A stretch of DNA of 64,000 nucleotides from Bradyrhizobium sp. AZCC 2176 (GTDB lineage: Bacteria > Pseudomonadota > Alphaproteobacteria > Rhizobiales > Xanthobacteraceae), in the NCBI RefSeq assembly GCF_036924645.1, contig NZ_JAZHRX010000001.1, positions 4,925,501 through 4,989,500 of the forward strand, given 5' to 3'. Within the stretch, counting starts at the first letter, position 1. Each line of letters starts with the position of its first letter. Below are positions 35,111 through 45,205 of this stretch, one piece after another. A program made the position numbers and the translations under genes. Under the pieces are notes generated by a model that worked only from the letters and a program-made list of their open reading frames with translations, was not told the DNA's origin and ran no database searches.

Positions 35111-36406
35111 TTACTTCTCCGACACCACCTTTAGTTCCGCCAGCGCTTGGTCGAGCGTCTCGACCAGCAGGTCAGCATGCTCCGTGCCGAACACCAGCGG
35201 CGGCCGGATCTTGAGCACGTTGCCGTGCGGGCCGGCCGAGCTGATCAGCACGCGCCGTTCACGCAGCAAGTTCACGATGCGCGGCGCCTCCGCTTCGGCA
35301 GGCGTTCCCGTTTGTCCGCCGTGCCGCAGTTCGACGCCGACGAATAGGCCGGCACCGCGGATTTCCGCGATCAATGGATGTCGCGCCTGTAGCTGCCCGA
35401 GCAATTTGACCAGATAGGCGCCGGTGCGTTGCGCGTTCTGCATCAACCCTTCGGATTCGATCACGTCGATCACCGCAATACCGGCAGCGGCGGACACCGG
35501 GTTGCCGCCGAACGTGTTGAAGTAGCGCGATCGCCGGCCAAACTCGGCCAGCAAGTCCGGGCGCGCCGCCATCCCGGCGACCGGATGGCCGTTTCCCATC
35601 GGCTTGCCCATGGTGACGAGATCGGGGACGAGGCCGTGGCGAGCAAAGCCCCACATCTGTCCGCCGCAGCGGCCGAAGCCGGGCTGCACCTCGTCGGCGA
35701 TGAAAAGTGCGCCTTCCTTCCGCACGGCCTCGACCGCCGGTCGCAGAAACCCGGGCGGGTCGGCGAACACGCCATCGCTGGAAAAGATCGTGTCGACCAG
35801 AAGCGCGGCCGGGCGAATGCCGCTCTTTCTCATGTCCTCCAAGACGTCGCTGACATGACCAGCTAAGATTTCACCGGCGTTCGCAGCCGAAACCGGCGCC
35901 GGCACAAGCCGCACGTGACTGCCTTCTGGAAGCGAAAGTCCCAGTGAAGGCGACAGTTCGGCCAGCGCGCTGGTGACGCCGTGATAGGCGTTTGCAGTGA
36001 CGATGAAGCCGGTACCGCCGGTGCAGGTCCGTGCGACGCGCATGGCAAGGTCGTTGGCCTCGCTGCCGGTGCAGGTGAACATGACGTGACCTATCTCGGA
36101 TGGAAACGTCGCGAGCAGCTTTTCCGCGAAGTCAAGCACGGTCTCATGCAGATAGCGGGTGTGCGTGTTGAGCACGGCGGCCTGCCGCGCAATCGCCTGC
36201 ACGACGTGCGGGTGGCAGTGCCCGACGGACGCGACGTTGTTGTAGGCGTCCAGATAGCGATGGCCGGCAGCGTCTTGGAGCCAGACGCCTTCGCCGCGGA
36301 CGAACTGCACCGGCTGATCGTAGAACAGGCGATACGCCGGCCCGAGCAGACGGTTTCGCCGAGTGATCATGCCTTGTGTCGAAATGCGCTCATCGGCGAC
36401 AGACAT
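35111..36406 (-). CDS. Class III PLP enzyme of the ammoniophospholyase (ETNPPL/PHYKPL-like) group
   Basis: 431 residues from ATG 36406; four bases separate it from the kinase gene upstream. The PLP lysine is K268 in [11 protein letters not shown] and the cofactor aspartate is D238 in [10 protein letters not shown]. Besides the general class III features, [16 protein letters not shown] and LNTHTRYLH closely resemble vertebrate ethanolamine-phosphate and phosphohydroxylysine phospho-lyases, which use an aminotransferase fold to eliminate phosphate and ammonia. A plain aminotransferase remains possible. With the preceding kinase it could degrade an amino-alcohol by phosphorylation and elimination to a semialdehyde. 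Last gene of the eight-gene operon. Confidence 0.85.
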   Translation of the reverse strand: MSVADERISTQGMITRRNRLLGPAYRLFYDQPVQFVRGEGVWLQDAAGHRYLDAYNNVASVGHCHPHVVQAIARQAAVLNTHTRYLHETVLDFAEKLLATFPSEIGHVMFTCTGSEANDLAMRVARTCTGGTGFIVTANAYHGVTSALAELSPSLGLSLPEGSHVRLVPAPVSAANAGEILAGHVSDVLEDMRKSGIRPAALLVDTIFSSDGVFADPPGFLRPAVEAVRKEGALFIADEVQPGFGRCGGQMWGFARHGLVPDLVTMGKPMGNGHPVAGMAARPDLLAEFGRRSRYFNTFGGNPVSAAAGIAVIDVIESEGLMQNAQRTGAYLVKLLGQLQARHPLIAEIRGAGLFVGVELRHGGQTGTPAEAEAPRIVNLLRERRVLISSAGPHGNVLKIRPPLVFGTEHADLLVETLDQALAELKVVSEK

Positions 36407-36410
36407 CTCT

Positions 36411-37487
36411 CTACTCCACATCGCACGTGCGTTGGATTTGAAGTGCGGCCTGGTCTCGCGACAGTGCCGCCATGCGCTGCAGGCGCGCCCAGGCTGCGGC
36501 ATTGTTGCGCAAAATGTAGTTCCGGTTAGCAGGATAACGGGCGGCTCGCCAACTGCTGATCACGACTGTCATGGCCATGCGCGTGGCGATCAGGTCGAAC
36601 AGCGCGCCGAACTCGGCCGGCTCGAGCGGCAGCACGGCATGATAGGCCGCGATCATCTCGCAGGCCGGCGCAAGCGGATCGTCGTTGTCGGCAACCTGAT
36701 ACGCTGCCGTAATCGCAAGGTCGTTGACCCGCGCCGTCCAGGTGAGGTCGCCGAAATCGATGATCCCGGCAACGCCGGCATGGGTTTCGGGGTCGACGAC
36801 AACGTTGTGCGGGTTGAGGTCGTTATGGACGGGCTGGTTCGGCAACTGCGGCAATATAGGCAGCGCACGAGCTTCGAAGCCGCCGAGCACGTCTTCAACC
36901 AGACCGCGCCGTTCGACCGGGACGGCCTCGATCAGCGGGCGCAGTTCGACGGCGTGCTGAAGGTCCCAAAGCAATTTGTGATTGGCGCCGCAATGGCTGA
37001 AATCAGAAAGACCCCGCGCGAGCCTTGCGGCGCACCGCCCGAGATCGCGCCGCAGCGCCGTCGACGCCGCGACCGCATGCATCGGTGTTCCCGCGAGATA
37101 TGACAACAGGCGCACCACGCGCGTCGAGCCGTCGTCGAACGCAATATCAAGCTCCGTCATGCCGTTCCGCGCCGGAAAGATCCGCGGGACCGGCAGGCCG
37201 GGATCGGCGGCAGCGAGGTGGAGCAGGGCCTCCGTCTGCAGGTTGGTCACCGCGCGATCTTCCGCAGGGCTGGCAATCTTCAGGACATATTCGCGGCCAC
37301 TCAGCGCGCGCAGCCGAAAGTTTTGATCGCGCTCGCTGTCGAGCCGGTGCACGGCGGCGATCAGGCCGTAGTGCTCTGCGGCCAGTCTTTGCGCCAGCGC
37401 TTCCGGAACGGCTGATGCGGCGCGCAGCGCGTCGACCGGATGCGCGGCAACAGCCGCAGGAGACGAGTCCGGCACTAGAATATCCAT
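36411..37487 (-). CDS. Small-molecule kinase, hydroxylysine-kinase/aminoglycoside-phosphotransferase-like
   Basis: 358 residues. N-lobe lysine K70 in YVLKIAS, catalytic loop HNDLNPHNVV (D223, N228) and metal-binding IIDFGDL (D244) define a choline/aminoglycoside-kinase fold. HYKK (hydroxylysine kinase) proteins share this architecture and the HxDLNxxN pattern. The gene directly precedes the PLP phospho-lyase-like gene, the same functional pair known from animals and from bacterial fusion proteins. Substrate inferred as an amino-alcohol such as hydroxylysine; homoserine is another option. Confidence 0.85.
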   Translation of the reverse strand: MDILVPDSSPAAVAAHPVDALRAASAVPEALAQRLAAEHYGLIAAVHRLDSERDQNFRLRALSGREYVLKIASPAEDRAVTNLQTEALLHLAAADPGLPVPRIFPARNGMTELDIAFDDGSTRVVRLLSYLAGTPMHAVAASTALRRDLGRCAARLARGLSDFSHCGANHKLLWDLQHAVELRPLIEAVPVERRGLVEDVLGGFEARALPILPQLPNQPVHNDLNPHNVVVDPETHAGVAGIIDFGDLTWTARVNDLAITAAYQVADNDDPLAPACEMIAAYHAVLPLEPAEFGALFDLIATRMAMTVVISSWRAARYPANRNYILRNNAAAWARLQRMAALSRDQAALQIQRTCDVE

Positions 37488-37496
37488 TGCTGTCGC

Positions 37497-38432
37497 TCAG
37501 TAGCCGCGTTCGCGGTCGATGGAGTGCGGTGGGCGCCGGCCGGCGCGTATCGCTTCCGCCGTCGCGCGAAACGTCGCCCCGATCGCTTCCACGCTCACTT
37601 CGCAGGCATCGTGCGGCGTGACGACGATGTTGGGATGTCGCCAGAACGGGTGCCGTGGGGCCAATGGTTCGGCCGCGAACACGTCGAGCGCGGCGCCGGC
37701 GAGTTGTCCGCTCTCCAGTGCGGCGAGCAGATCGGCTTCGACCAGATGCTCGCCGCGGCCGACCTGGATCAGGTAGCCGCCACGATGCATTCGGGCAAAT
37801 GTCGCTCGATTGAGAATGCCTCTTGTCTCCGGCGTCAAGGGCAGCAGGTTCACGAGAACCTCGGCCTGACCGAGCATGGCATCGAGGCCTGCGGCGTCGT
37901 GAAAGGCGCGCACGCCTTGCGGTGCCGGCTTTGCGGTTCGGCTCCAGGCCATGACCGGGAAACCAAGCAAAGCGAGGTCAGTAGCGACCCTGCGGCCGAT
38001 CTCGCCAAACCCGAGAATACCGACCGGCACGTCCTGTGCCCGGCGCAGGCTGAGACGCTGCCAGCGTTCCTCGCGTTGTTGCGCCTGATAGGCCGCAAAG
38101 CGCCGCTGATGCCCGATCACGTGCCAGGCGACGAAGCCCGACATCATCTGCGCCTGCGCCGGGTCGACGACACGGATCACGTCGACATCGGGGCGCAGGC
38201 TGGGACACGCCAGAATGTTATCGACACCGGCGCCGATCGAGCAGACGGCCTGCAGATTGGGATAGCGTTCGAATGCGTCATCCGGCGGGTGCCAGGCCAC
38301 CGCCAGCCGGACGTCCGTTGCCGGACCTTCGTACGGATGGCTGATGATTTCGATACGGTCGGCGGCGCGCATGAATTGCGCGCCCAGATAACCGCGAAGA
38401 TCAAGGCTCTTGCTAACCAGGACGCAGCGCAT
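37497..38432 (-). CDS. Glyoxylate/hydroxypyruvate reductase A-like 2-hydroxyacid dehydrogenase
   Basis: 311 residues. NAD-binding motif VGILGFGEIGRRVATDLALLGF near 136-157, catalytic Arg in QVGRGEHLVEADLLAAL, Glu in DVFAAEPLAPRHPFW and His in VVTPHDACE. The short N-terminal domain and the GSHQRRFAAY-like region resemble GhrA, which reduces glyoxylate and hydroxypyruvate. It lies 9 bases upstream of the kinase and 15 bases downstream of the ABC ATPase, so it is part of the operon and may act on a 2-oxoacid from the imported compound. Confidence 0.9.
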   Translation of the reverse strand: MRCVLVSKSLDLRGYLGAQFMRAADRIEIISHPYEGPATDVRLAVAWHPPDDAFERYPNLQAVCSIGAGVDNILACPSLRPDVDVIRVVDPAQAQMMSGFVAWHVIGHQRRFAAYQAQQREERWQRLSLRRAQDVPVGILGFGEIGRRVATDLALLGFPVMAWSRTAKPAPQGVRAFHDAAGLDAMLGQAEVLVNLLPLTPETRGILNRATFARMHRGGYLIQVGRGEHLVEADLLAALESGQLAGAALDVFAAEPLAPRHPFWRHPNIVVTPHDACEVSVEAIGATFRATAEAIRAGRRPPHSIDRERGY

Positions 38433-38447
38433 TGTTCGTGGTCCCGT

Positions 38448-40055
38448 TCATGCCGCCTTGGACGATGACGTCTGGCCAGGCACCGCCGAGAGCAGTTCGC
38501 GCGTGTAGGCGTGTTCGGGCGCCGCGAACAGCAGCGATGCGGATTTGAGCTCGACGATCGCGCCGTGCTGCATCACGGCAATGCGGTCGCAAATCTGCGC
38601 GGCCACGCGCAGATCGTGGGTGATGAACAGCATCGACAGGCCGAGCCGGGCCTTCAAATCCTCGAGCAAATCCAGCACCTGTGCCTGCACCGATACGTCG
38701 AGCGCGGAGACCGCTTCGTCGGCGACCAGGATTTCCGGGTCGAGCGCCAGCGCCCGCGCAATTCCGATGCGCTGCCGCTGTCCGCCGGAGAATTCATGCG
38801 GAAAGCGCTCCATCGCACCCGCAGTGAGGCCGACCAGGCCGAGCAGTTCGCCGGCACGCTTCCGCGCTGTGGCCGGATCGACGCCATGCGCGATCGGCCC
38901 GTCGGTGATGATGTTGCCGACCTTCCGGCGCGGATTGAGCGAGGCGAACGGATCCTGGAACACCATCTGGATGCGGCGGCGCTGTTCGCGCAGCGCTTTT
39001 CCCTTGATCCGGGTGAGGTCGACGTCGCCGATACGGACGGTGCCGGCGTCGGGTTCGATCAGCCGCATCACGAGCCGCGCCACCGAGGATTTTCCCGAAC
39101 CGGATTCGCCGACCAGGCCGAGCGTCTCGCCGCGGAAGATGTCGAAGCTGACTTCTTTTGCCGCCTGCACGCGCCGTTCGGCGCGAAACCATCCGCCACC
39201 GCTGACATAGGTTTTGCCGAGGCCGATCACTTCCACCGCCTTGCTGCGGTCGAGCAGGGCCGTCCGCTGCGGCGGCTGCAGGGTGGGAACGGCGGCAAGC
39301 AAGGCGCGAGTATAGGGATGCTGGGCGCGCGACAGCACGTCGTCGGCCGTGCCCTGTTCGACCACCTTGCCGTGCTGAAGCACGACCACGCGATCGGCGA
39401 TCTCGGCGACGACGCCGAAATCGTGGGTGATGAACATGACCGCCATGTTGCGGCGGCGTTGCAGGTCGCGGATCAGCTTGAGGATTTGCGCCTGCGTCGT
39501 GACGTCGAGTGCGGTGGTCGGTTCGTCGGCCACCAGCACGGCCGGTTCGAGTGCCAGCGCCATGGCGATCATGGCGCGCTGGCGCTGGCCGCCGGATAAT
39601 TGATGGGGGTAGGCGCGCACTGCGCGCTCGGGGTCGGGCAGGCCGACTTCGCGGATCAGGGCGAGCGCCTTCTGGCGACGCTCCTTCGGCGTCGAGAGGC
39701 CATGCGCCTCGAACATTTCGGCGATCTGGTCGCCGATCCGCATCAACGGATTGAGCGCCGTCATCGGCTCCTGGAACACCATGGCAATGCCGCGGCCGCG
39801 CAGCGCCAGCCATTCCGTCGGGCTGAGCGACAAAAGGTTCTTGCCCTCGAACAGGATCTCGCCGGATTCGGCCGTTACCGTATCCGGCAGCAGGCCCAGC
39901 AGCGCATGGGCGCACATCGACTTGCCAGATCCGGATTCGCCGACCACACAGAGGATTTTTCCGGCTGAAAGTTCGAACGAAACGTCGTCCACGGCATGCG
40001 CACGATCGCCACCGGGCGGCAGCGCCAGCTTCAGGTTCCTGATGACGATACTCAT
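38448..40055 (-). CDS. ABC transporter, fused double ATPase (dipeptide/opine/nickel type, DppD-DppF fusion)
   Basis: 535 residues with two complete nucleotide-binding domains. First half: Walker A GESGSGKS at about 37-44, signature [15 protein letters not shown], Walker [13 protein letters not shown]. Second half: Walker [15 protein letters not shown] near 315, signature [15 protein letters not shown], Walker [13 protein letters not shown]. Each half has the [16 protein letters not shown] features of oligopeptide importers. It energises the two permeases encoded just upstream (2-base gap). Confidence 0.95.
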   Translation of the reverse strand: MSIVIRNLKLALPPGGDRAHAVDDVSFELSAGKILCVVGESGSGKSMCAHALLGLLPDTVTAESGEILFEGKNLLSLSPTEWLALRGRGIAMVFQEPMTALNPLMRIGDQIAEMFEAHGLSTPKERRQKALALIREVGLPDPERAVRAYPHQLSGGQRQRAMIAMALALEPAVLVADEPTTALDVTTQAQILKLIRDLQRRRNMAVMFITHDFGVVAEIADRVVVLQHGKVVEQGTADDVLSRAQHPYTRALLAAVPTLQPPQRTALLDRSKAVEVIGLGKTYVSGGGWFRAERRVQAAKEVSFDIFRGETLGLVGESGSGKSSVARLVMRLIEPDAGTVRIGDVDLTRIKGKALREQRRRIQMVFQDPFASLNPRRKVGNIITDGPIAHGVDPATARKRAGELLGLVGLTAGAMERFPHEFSGGQRQRIGIARALALDPEILVADEAVSALDVSVQAQVLDLLEDLKARLGLSMLFITHDLRVAAQICDRIAVMQHGAIVELKSASLLFAAPEHAYTRELLSAVPGQTSSSKAA

Positions 40056-40057
40056 GC

Positions 40058-40897
40058 TCAGCGTCCCCCTTTGGCGAGGCGAGGGTTGAGCGCGTCGCTG
40101 AGGCCTTCACCGATCAGGTTCAGCGCCAGCACCGAGACCAGAATAGCGATGCCAGGGAATACCGTGATCCACCAGGCCTGGCGGATCACCGTGCGGCCGG
40201 CACCGACCATGTAGCCCCACGACATCAGATTGGGATCGCCGAGCCCGAGGAAGGAGAGCGAGGATTCCAGCAGGATCGCGGTCGCTACCATCAGCGAGGC
40301 GAGCACGATGACCGGCGACAGCGCATTGGGCAGGATCTCGCGCCAGATGATCCACCAGTTGGTCTGGCCGGTCACGACGGCCGCCTGGACATACTCGCGC
40401 GTGCGCAGCGACAGCACTTCGCCGCGCACCAGCCGCGCCACCGGGGGCCAGCTCACGATGGCAATGGCTGAAACGATCGATACGATGGAGGGTTGCATGA
40501 TTGCGACCAGGACGATCGCCAGCGCAAAACTCGGGACGGTCTGAAAAAACTCGGTGAAACGCATCAGGGCATCGTCAACGCGCCCACCGAAATATCCGGC
40601 CGCCGCGCCAAGAGGGATGCCGACCGCCAGCGACGCCAGCGTCGAGATCAGGCCAACCAGCAGGGAGACCCGCGCGCCGTAGATGATGCCTGCCATCACG
40701 TCGCGGCCGAGCGCGTCGGTCCCGAGCGGCAGATTAGCCATCGTGAACGGCGGCAAGAACGGCCGCTGGACCATGCGCCAGGGCGAGGTCGGAAACAGCA
40801 GTGGACCAAACAGCGCAACCGCGATCGCAATAGTCAGGATCGCGACGCCGATCATGCCGCCGGGATTGCGCAACAGCATTCGCCAGACCTGTCTCAT
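40058..40897 (-). CDS. ABC transporter permease, DppC-like
   Basis: 279 residues from ATG 40897; its start overlaps the stop of the first permease by ATGA. Six predicted membrane segments, the conserved LGTDALGRDVMAGIIYGARVSLLVG after TM1 and the ATPase-coupling EAA-type loop (EILPNALSPVIVLASL) identify a DppC/OppC subunit. Forms the channel with the DppB-like protein. Confidence 0.93.
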   Translation of the reverse strand: MRQVWRMLLRNPGGMIGVAILTIAIAVALFGPLLFPTSPWRMVQRPFLPPFTMANLPLGTDALGRDVMAGIIYGARVSLLVGLISTLASLAVGIPLGAAAGYFGGRVDDALMRFTEFFQTVPSFALAIVLVAIMQPSIVSIVSAIAIVSWPPVARLVRGEVLSLRTREYVQAAVVTGQTNWWIIWREILPNALSPVIVLASLMVATAILLESSLSFLGLGDPNLMSWGYMVGAGRTVIRQAWWITVFPGIAILVSVLALNLIGEGLSDALNPRLAKGGR

Positions 40898-41865
40898 GAG
40901 GCGAACTCGATGCGGGGATCGACGGAGCGGTAGACCAGGTCTGTGATCAGGTTGAAGGCCAGCACCATGGCTGAGCAGACGACGAAGACGCCGAGCAGCA
41001 AATTGTAGTCGCGCTGCAGCAGGGCTTCGTACATCAGGCGGCCGATGCCGGGCCATGCGAACACGGTTTCGGTCAGCACCGCGCCGCCGACCAGCGTGCC
41101 GGCCTGCAGACCCGCAAGCGTGACCACCGGCAACAGCGCGTTGCGCAGCACGTGACGGCGCTGGATCACCGTGTCGGATAGTCCCTTGGCGCGCGCGGTC
41201 TTGACGAAGTCGAGCCGGTTAACCTCGAGCATCGAGGCGCGCGTCATGCGGGCATAGGTGGCCATGAAGAACAGGCCGATGGTTGTTGCCGGCAGGATGA
41301 GATGGGCGGCAACGTCGAGCACATGCGCGAGCCCGGTATAGTTGGCGCCCACCGTCTCGTAGCCGAAGCTCGGCAGCCAATCCACCGTGACCGAAAACAG
41401 CAGGATCGCCATCAGCGCGACCCAGAACAGCGGCGTGGCGTAGAAGATCAGCGCGGCGACCGTGATCGCGGTATCGGCCCAGGTTCCGGCAAAGCGCGCC
41501 GCCAGCGCGCCGAACAGGATGCCGAACGCCAGCGAGATCGCAAACGCGGTCCCCGTCAGCAACAGCGTCGCCGGCAGGCGCTGCAGGATCAGCGTTGCGA
41601 CCGGCATCTGTTGGCGGAACGAAAATCCGAGATCGAGACTGAGAATGCCTTTGACGTACAGGAACAGTTGCATCGGGAGCGGCTGGTCGAGACCGAACTT
41701 CTCGCGCAGTTGCGCCAGGAAAACCTGATCGCCTGCGCCGGCTTCGCCCGCCATCACCAGCGCCGGGTCGCCCGGCGCCATTCGGATCAGGAAGAAGTTG
41801 AGAACGACGAGCGCGAGAAGGACGACGATGGCCTTCGCGATCCGTTGGGCGATGAAGGAAATCAT
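40894..41865 (-). CDS. ABC transporter permease, DppB-like
   Basis: 323 residues from ATG 41865. N-terminal FIAQRIAKAIVVLLALVVLNFFLIRMAPGDPA is typical of DppB, followed by KFGLDQPLPMQ and the coupling loop RHVLRNALLPVVTLAGLQ. Six membrane segments. It lies 71 bases after the receptor gene, a usual place for a small hairpin that reduces downstream expression. Confidence 0.93.
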   Translation of the reverse strand: MISFIAQRIAKAIVVLLALVVLNFFLIRMAPGDPALVMAGEAGAGDQVFLAQLREKFGLDQPLPMQLFLYVKGILSLDLGFSFRQQMPVATLILQRLPATLLLTGTAFAISLAFGILFGALAARFAGTWADTAITVAALIFYATPLFWVALMAILLFSVTVDWLPSFGYETVGANYTGLAHVLDVAAHLILPATTIGLFFMATYARMTRASMLEVNRLDFVKTARAKGLSDTVIQRRHVLRNALLPVVTLAGLQAGTLVGGAVLTETVFAWPGIGRLMYEALLQRDYNLLLGVFVVCSAMVLAFNLITDLVYRSVDPRIEFAS

Positions 41866-41936
41866 GTTTTGTCGATGGCGTTGGAGGCGCGATATCCGGG
41901 CGTCAGACCTGAGGCCTGACGCCCGAGGGGTGGCGA

Positions 41937-43490
41937 TTACTTCTCGATCCAGGCGTCGCGGAAACCGTCGTTCACGCCGATGCCGGTCGTGACCAGGTTC
42001 TTGACACTGCAGCGGGTGATGGTCGGGAACTGCAGTTCGAGCATCCACGCGACCGGCACGTCCTCAACGAGGATCTTCTGAGCCTTGGCGTAGATCTCCT
42101 CGCGCGCCGCATCGGGAAAGGCGACCGCGCCGTCTGCAAACAGCTTGTCGATCTCAGGATTCGAATAGCCTTCGACGTTGTTGAACGGCGAGCCCTTGGC
42201 GATCTGGCTGGAGACATAGTTGCGGCCGACGCCGAGCGCGGGATCGCCGTATTGATAGAGATAGGTAAAGGCGACGTCGTAGTCCCACTCGCTGACTTTT
42301 TGGTTCCAGCCAGGGACGTCGGTGGCGATCATCTCGACGTTGATCCCGACGTCCTGCAGGTTCTGGCGAACCATTTCGGCCCAGCGCTGCCATGTCTCGC
42401 CGTAGGGCAAAGGCAGCATGCGAACTTTCTCGCCGTTGTAGCCGGCTTCCTTGAGCAGGGCCTTTGCCTTGGCCGGATCGTAATCGTATTTCGGCACCGC
42501 GCCGGTGTAGTACTTGATCGCGGAGCCCGACGGACCGGTGGCGACCTTGCCGAGGCCGTTCCAGACCACGTCCTTGGCCATGTTGCGATCGATCGCAAAC
42601 ATCAGCGCCTGACGGAATTTCTTGTTCGCGGTTGGTCCTGAGCGGTTGTTGAGCCAGAGCCAGGAATGCGGGCTGAAGAACTCCCAGCCGGCGCCGGTGA
42701 CGCAGGTGTTCTTGAGCTTGCTGAGCCGCGGCACGTCGAAATTTTCCACCGAGCCGCCGGGCAGCACGTCGACCTTGCCGGTTTCGTAGGCGACCGAGCG
42801 CGCGGCAGCGTCCGGAATGACGTGCCAGTAGATCTCGTCGATATTGGGCTTGCCCTTGACGTGGTAGTTCGGATTCTTGACCAGGCGGATGAACGAGCCC
42901 TTCTGCCATTCCTTGAACATGAAGGGGCCGGTGCCAACGGGCGTGTTGTTGGCCGGATTGGTCTTGAAATCGGTGCCCTCGTAGATGTGCTTCGGAATCA
43001 TCGGCAGCGAACCGACCTCGAAGATGCCGATGAAGGGGCCGAACGGCTGCTTGAGCGTGAAGACGATCGTGGATTCATCGGGAGCCTCGACTTTGTCGAG
43101 TTGCACCAGATTGCCGCGGGCGCGCGCATGGGTCTGCTTCAGGAAATCGATCGAGAACAGGACGTCTGCTGACGTAAACGGCTTGCCGTCGTGCCAGGTC
43201 ACGCCCTTCACCAGTTTGAACGTGTAGATCTTGCCGTCCTCGCTGACTGTCCAGCTCTCGGCGAGGCCGGGCAGGGGATCCAGCTTGGGGCTGTAGCGCA
43301 GCAGGCCTTCATAGATATTGCCGGCCACCATCTGCGTCGGGCCGTTCTGAACCAGGCCCATCATCAGGCTCGGCGGCTCCGGCTGAATCACGGCATTGAC
43401 AACGCCGCCTGCCTTCGGCCCCTCGGCTGCTGCCGCCGTGCTCAGCATGCAAAGCGCGGCAAAGCTCATCAATAATTTTCGCTTGGACAT
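41937..43490 (-). CDS. ABC transporter periplasmic solute-binding protein, family 5
   Basis: 517 residues with signal peptide (LLMSFAALCMLSTAAAA). The SBP_bac_5 layout is clear: GLLRYSPKLDPLPGLAESWTVSEDGKIYTFKLVKGVTWHDGKPFTSADV near 60-110 and a C-terminal segment ending GFRDAWIEK. Family 5 receptors bind peptides, opines, nickel or amino compounds; the ligand is unknown, but the operon's kinase and phospholyase suggest a hydroxylated amine or a peptide containing it. Good GAGG site before ATG 43490. Confidence 0.94.
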   Translation of the reverse strand: MSKRKLLMSFAALCMLSTAAAAEGPKAGGVVNAVIQPEPPSLMMGLVQNGPTQMVAGNIYEGLLRYSPKLDPLPGLAESWTVSEDGKIYTFKLVKGVTWHDGKPFTSADVLFSIDFLKQTHARARGNLVQLDKVEAPDESTIVFTLKQPFGPFIGIFEVGSLPMIPKHIYEGTDFKTNPANNTPVGTGPFMFKEWQKGSFIRLVKNPNYHVKGKPNIDEIYWHVIPDAAARSVAYETGKVDVLPGGSVENFDVPRLSKLKNTCVTGAGWEFFSPHSWLWLNNRSGPTANKKFRQALMFAIDRNMAKDVVWNGLGKVATGPSGSAIKYYTGAVPKYDYDPAKAKALLKEAGYNGEKVRMLPLPYGETWQRWAEMVRQNLQDVGINVEMIATDVPGWNQKVSEWDYDVAFTYLYQYGDPALGVGRNYVSSQIAKGSPFNNVEGYSNPEIDKLFADGAVAFPDAAREEIYAKAQKILVEDVPVAWMLELQFPTITRCSVKNLVTTGIGVNDGFRDAWIEK

Positions 43491-43547
43491 TACTTACCTC
43501 GTTCAAAAAGGGCTGGCCGGCGCTACCGGAATTGAGCGTCGCGTTTG

Positions 43548-44336
43548 TCAGTTCGCAAAATCTGGATCGGTGCGTTCGAGCATCCGCTTGAAGGCAGCCC
43601 ACTCGCTGTCGGGCACGCCGTTGGTTTCAATCGCGTCGTAGAAGCTGGCGTACTGGCCGGCCGTCTTGCGGGCCACCGCTCCAGATAGCTCGACGATCTC
43701 GGCGCCGGACGACTGCACGGCGAGCTGGGCGCGGCAGGAGCGTTCCAGATTGTGCATCAGCTTGAAGGCCTCGGCGACGGATCGTCCGCAGGTCAGCATG
43801 CCGTGGTTGCGCAGCACCATCACGAACTTGCCGCCGAGATCGGCGACGAGCCGCTCGCGTTCATCGAGATCGAGCGCAATGCCTTCATAGTCGTGATAGG
43901 CGAGACAGTCGGTAAACTGCAGCGACCATTGATTGAGCGGCAGCAGGCCGCGCTTCTGGCAGGCAATGGCGATGCCGGCCACCGTGTGCGTGTGCAGGAC
44001 GCAGATCGCATCATGCCGCGCGGCATGGATCGCACTGTGAATCGTAAAGCCTGCCGGGTTGATGCCGAGACCCATCGGGTCATCGACGACGTTCCCGTCG
44101 AGGTCGACTGTCACCAGGTTGGACGCCGTGACTTCCTCGAAGCGCAGGCCGTAGGGGTTGATGAGGAAGCGGTCTTGCCGGCCCGGGAGCCGGGCGGAGA
44201 TGTGGGTGTAGATGCTGTCGTCGAGACCAAGACGGTGAATCAGCCGGTAGGCCGCCGCGAGGTCGATCCGGATTTGGAGAGTTTGGTCTGCCACCGCCGG
44301 CCATGCCTTCGCGGTGCTTTGCGCTGCGCTTGTCAT
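43548..44336 (-). CDS. Class II aldolase/adducin family protein
   Basis: 262 residues from ATG 44336. The zinc-site histidines are seen in VLHTHTVAGIAIA (about 110-122) and LRNHGMLTCG (about 180-189), with the N-terminal DDSIYTHISARLPG typical of the family. Members are aldolases, decarboxylases or dehydratases of sugar acids. First gene of the operon, divergent from the GntR regulator by a 119-base region that must hold both promoters. It may cleave a carbon-chain product of the pathway. Confidence 0.9.
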   Translation of the reverse strand: MTSAAQSTAKAWPAVADQTLQIRIDLAAAYRLIHRLGLDDSIYTHISARLPGRQDRFLINPYGLRFEEVTASNLVTVDLDGNVVDDPMGLGINPAGFTIHSAIHAARHDAICVLHTHTVAGIAIACQKRGLLPLNQWSLQFTDCLAYHDYEGIALDLDERERLVADLGGKFVMVLRNHGMLTCGRSVAEAFKLMHNLERSCRAQLAVQSSGAEIVELSGAVARKTAGQYASFYDAIETNGVPDSEWAAFKRMLERTDPDFAN

Positions 44337-44403
44337 TTCTGCCTTCTGCCCACGTTCAACGTTTTCAGCTTGCGTGGGACACGACATTAGGGCAAGACTA
44401 AAC

Positions 44404-44411
44404 TGTCGACA
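44404..44411. promoter_or_regulatory. Candidate GntR operator between the aldolase operon and its regulator
   Basis: TGTCGACA, a perfect 8-bp palindrome with a following second TCGAC (44413-44417), lies in the divergent intergenic region 45 bases before the regulator start. FCD regulators commonly bind such GTC/GAC palindromes. Only one copy was seen, so support is modest. Confidence 0.4.
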
Positions 44412-44455
44412 ATCGACGCTTAAAAAATATACACAGAATGACGCGGGTTTAGCCA

Positions 44456-45205
44456 ATGCGACCTATGTCTCTTCCTGTTGGATTACCGGCAGTTGCGGAC
44501 AGCGATCTGGTCGGCCAGATCGCTCGCATCCTGACGCAAGCGATCGTTCAGGGCCGTCTGCCGCCCGGTTCCAAAGTGGTGGAAGCCGGGATTGCCCGCG
44601 AATTAGGCGTCAGCCGCGCGCCGGTGCGGGAAGCCGCGCGGCTCTTGGAGAAGCAGGGGCTGCTGGTGTCGAAGCCGCGCCGCGGCTTTTTCGTGCGCAA
44701 GCTCGAAATCAGAAACATCGACGAGATCTATGATCTGCGGCTTTGCATCGAACGCCACGCCGGCGTGCTGGCTGCGCGAAATCTCACGACCGACGCGCGC
44801 GCCGCGCTCAGGCGGCAACTCGATATTTTGCACAAGACCGCCGATCTCGACGATCCCGCACGGCAGGTGGAAGAGGACTATCGCTTTCACCGGCTGATCT
44901 TTGAAATCGCCGATAACCGGCGCCTGCTGCGGCTGTTCGACGATCTCGCGGCAGAGCTGCGCATGGTCATCGGGCTGATCGGCCGCCTGTACGACGATCC
45001 GCATGAGATCGCGCGGACGCACGAACCGCTGCTTGCGGCCATCGAGGCCGGGCACCCCGAACGCATCACCGCACATGTCGATCATCATATCGGTCACGCC
45101 TGGCGCGAGGTCGGCAAACTGGTGCGGGAGCTGACGCCTCCGAGCAGCGATGCTGGTGCGGCGCCAGGCGGAATTCTATCGCCCATTAATGGAGTGCCCG
45201 CGTGA
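44456..45205 (+). CDS. GntR-family regulator (FCD type)
   Basis: 249 residues. Winged helix-turn-helix at about 22-82 (VGQIARILTQAIVQGRLPPGSKVVEAGIARELGVSRAPVREAARLL), then a helical FCD domain with the metal-type Asp/His pattern in EDYRFHRLIFE and the two histidine-rich helix ends (HVDHHIGHAW). Divergent from the aldolase-ABC-kinase operon, its likely target. The last bases overlap the start of the next gene as GTGA, so it is co-translated with the deacetylase-like enzyme. Confidence 0.92.
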   Translation: MRPMSLPVGLPAVADSDLVGQIARILTQAIVQGRLPPGSKVVEAGIARELGVSRAPVREAARLLEKQGLLVSKPRRGFFVRKLEIRNIDEIYDLRLCIERHAGVLAARNLTTDARAALRRQLDILHKTADLDDPARQVEEDYRFHRLIFEIADNRRLLRLFDDLAAELRMVIGLIGRLYDDPHEIARTHEPLLAAIEAGHPERITAHVDHHIGHAWREVGKLVRELTPPSSDAGAAPGGILSPINGVPA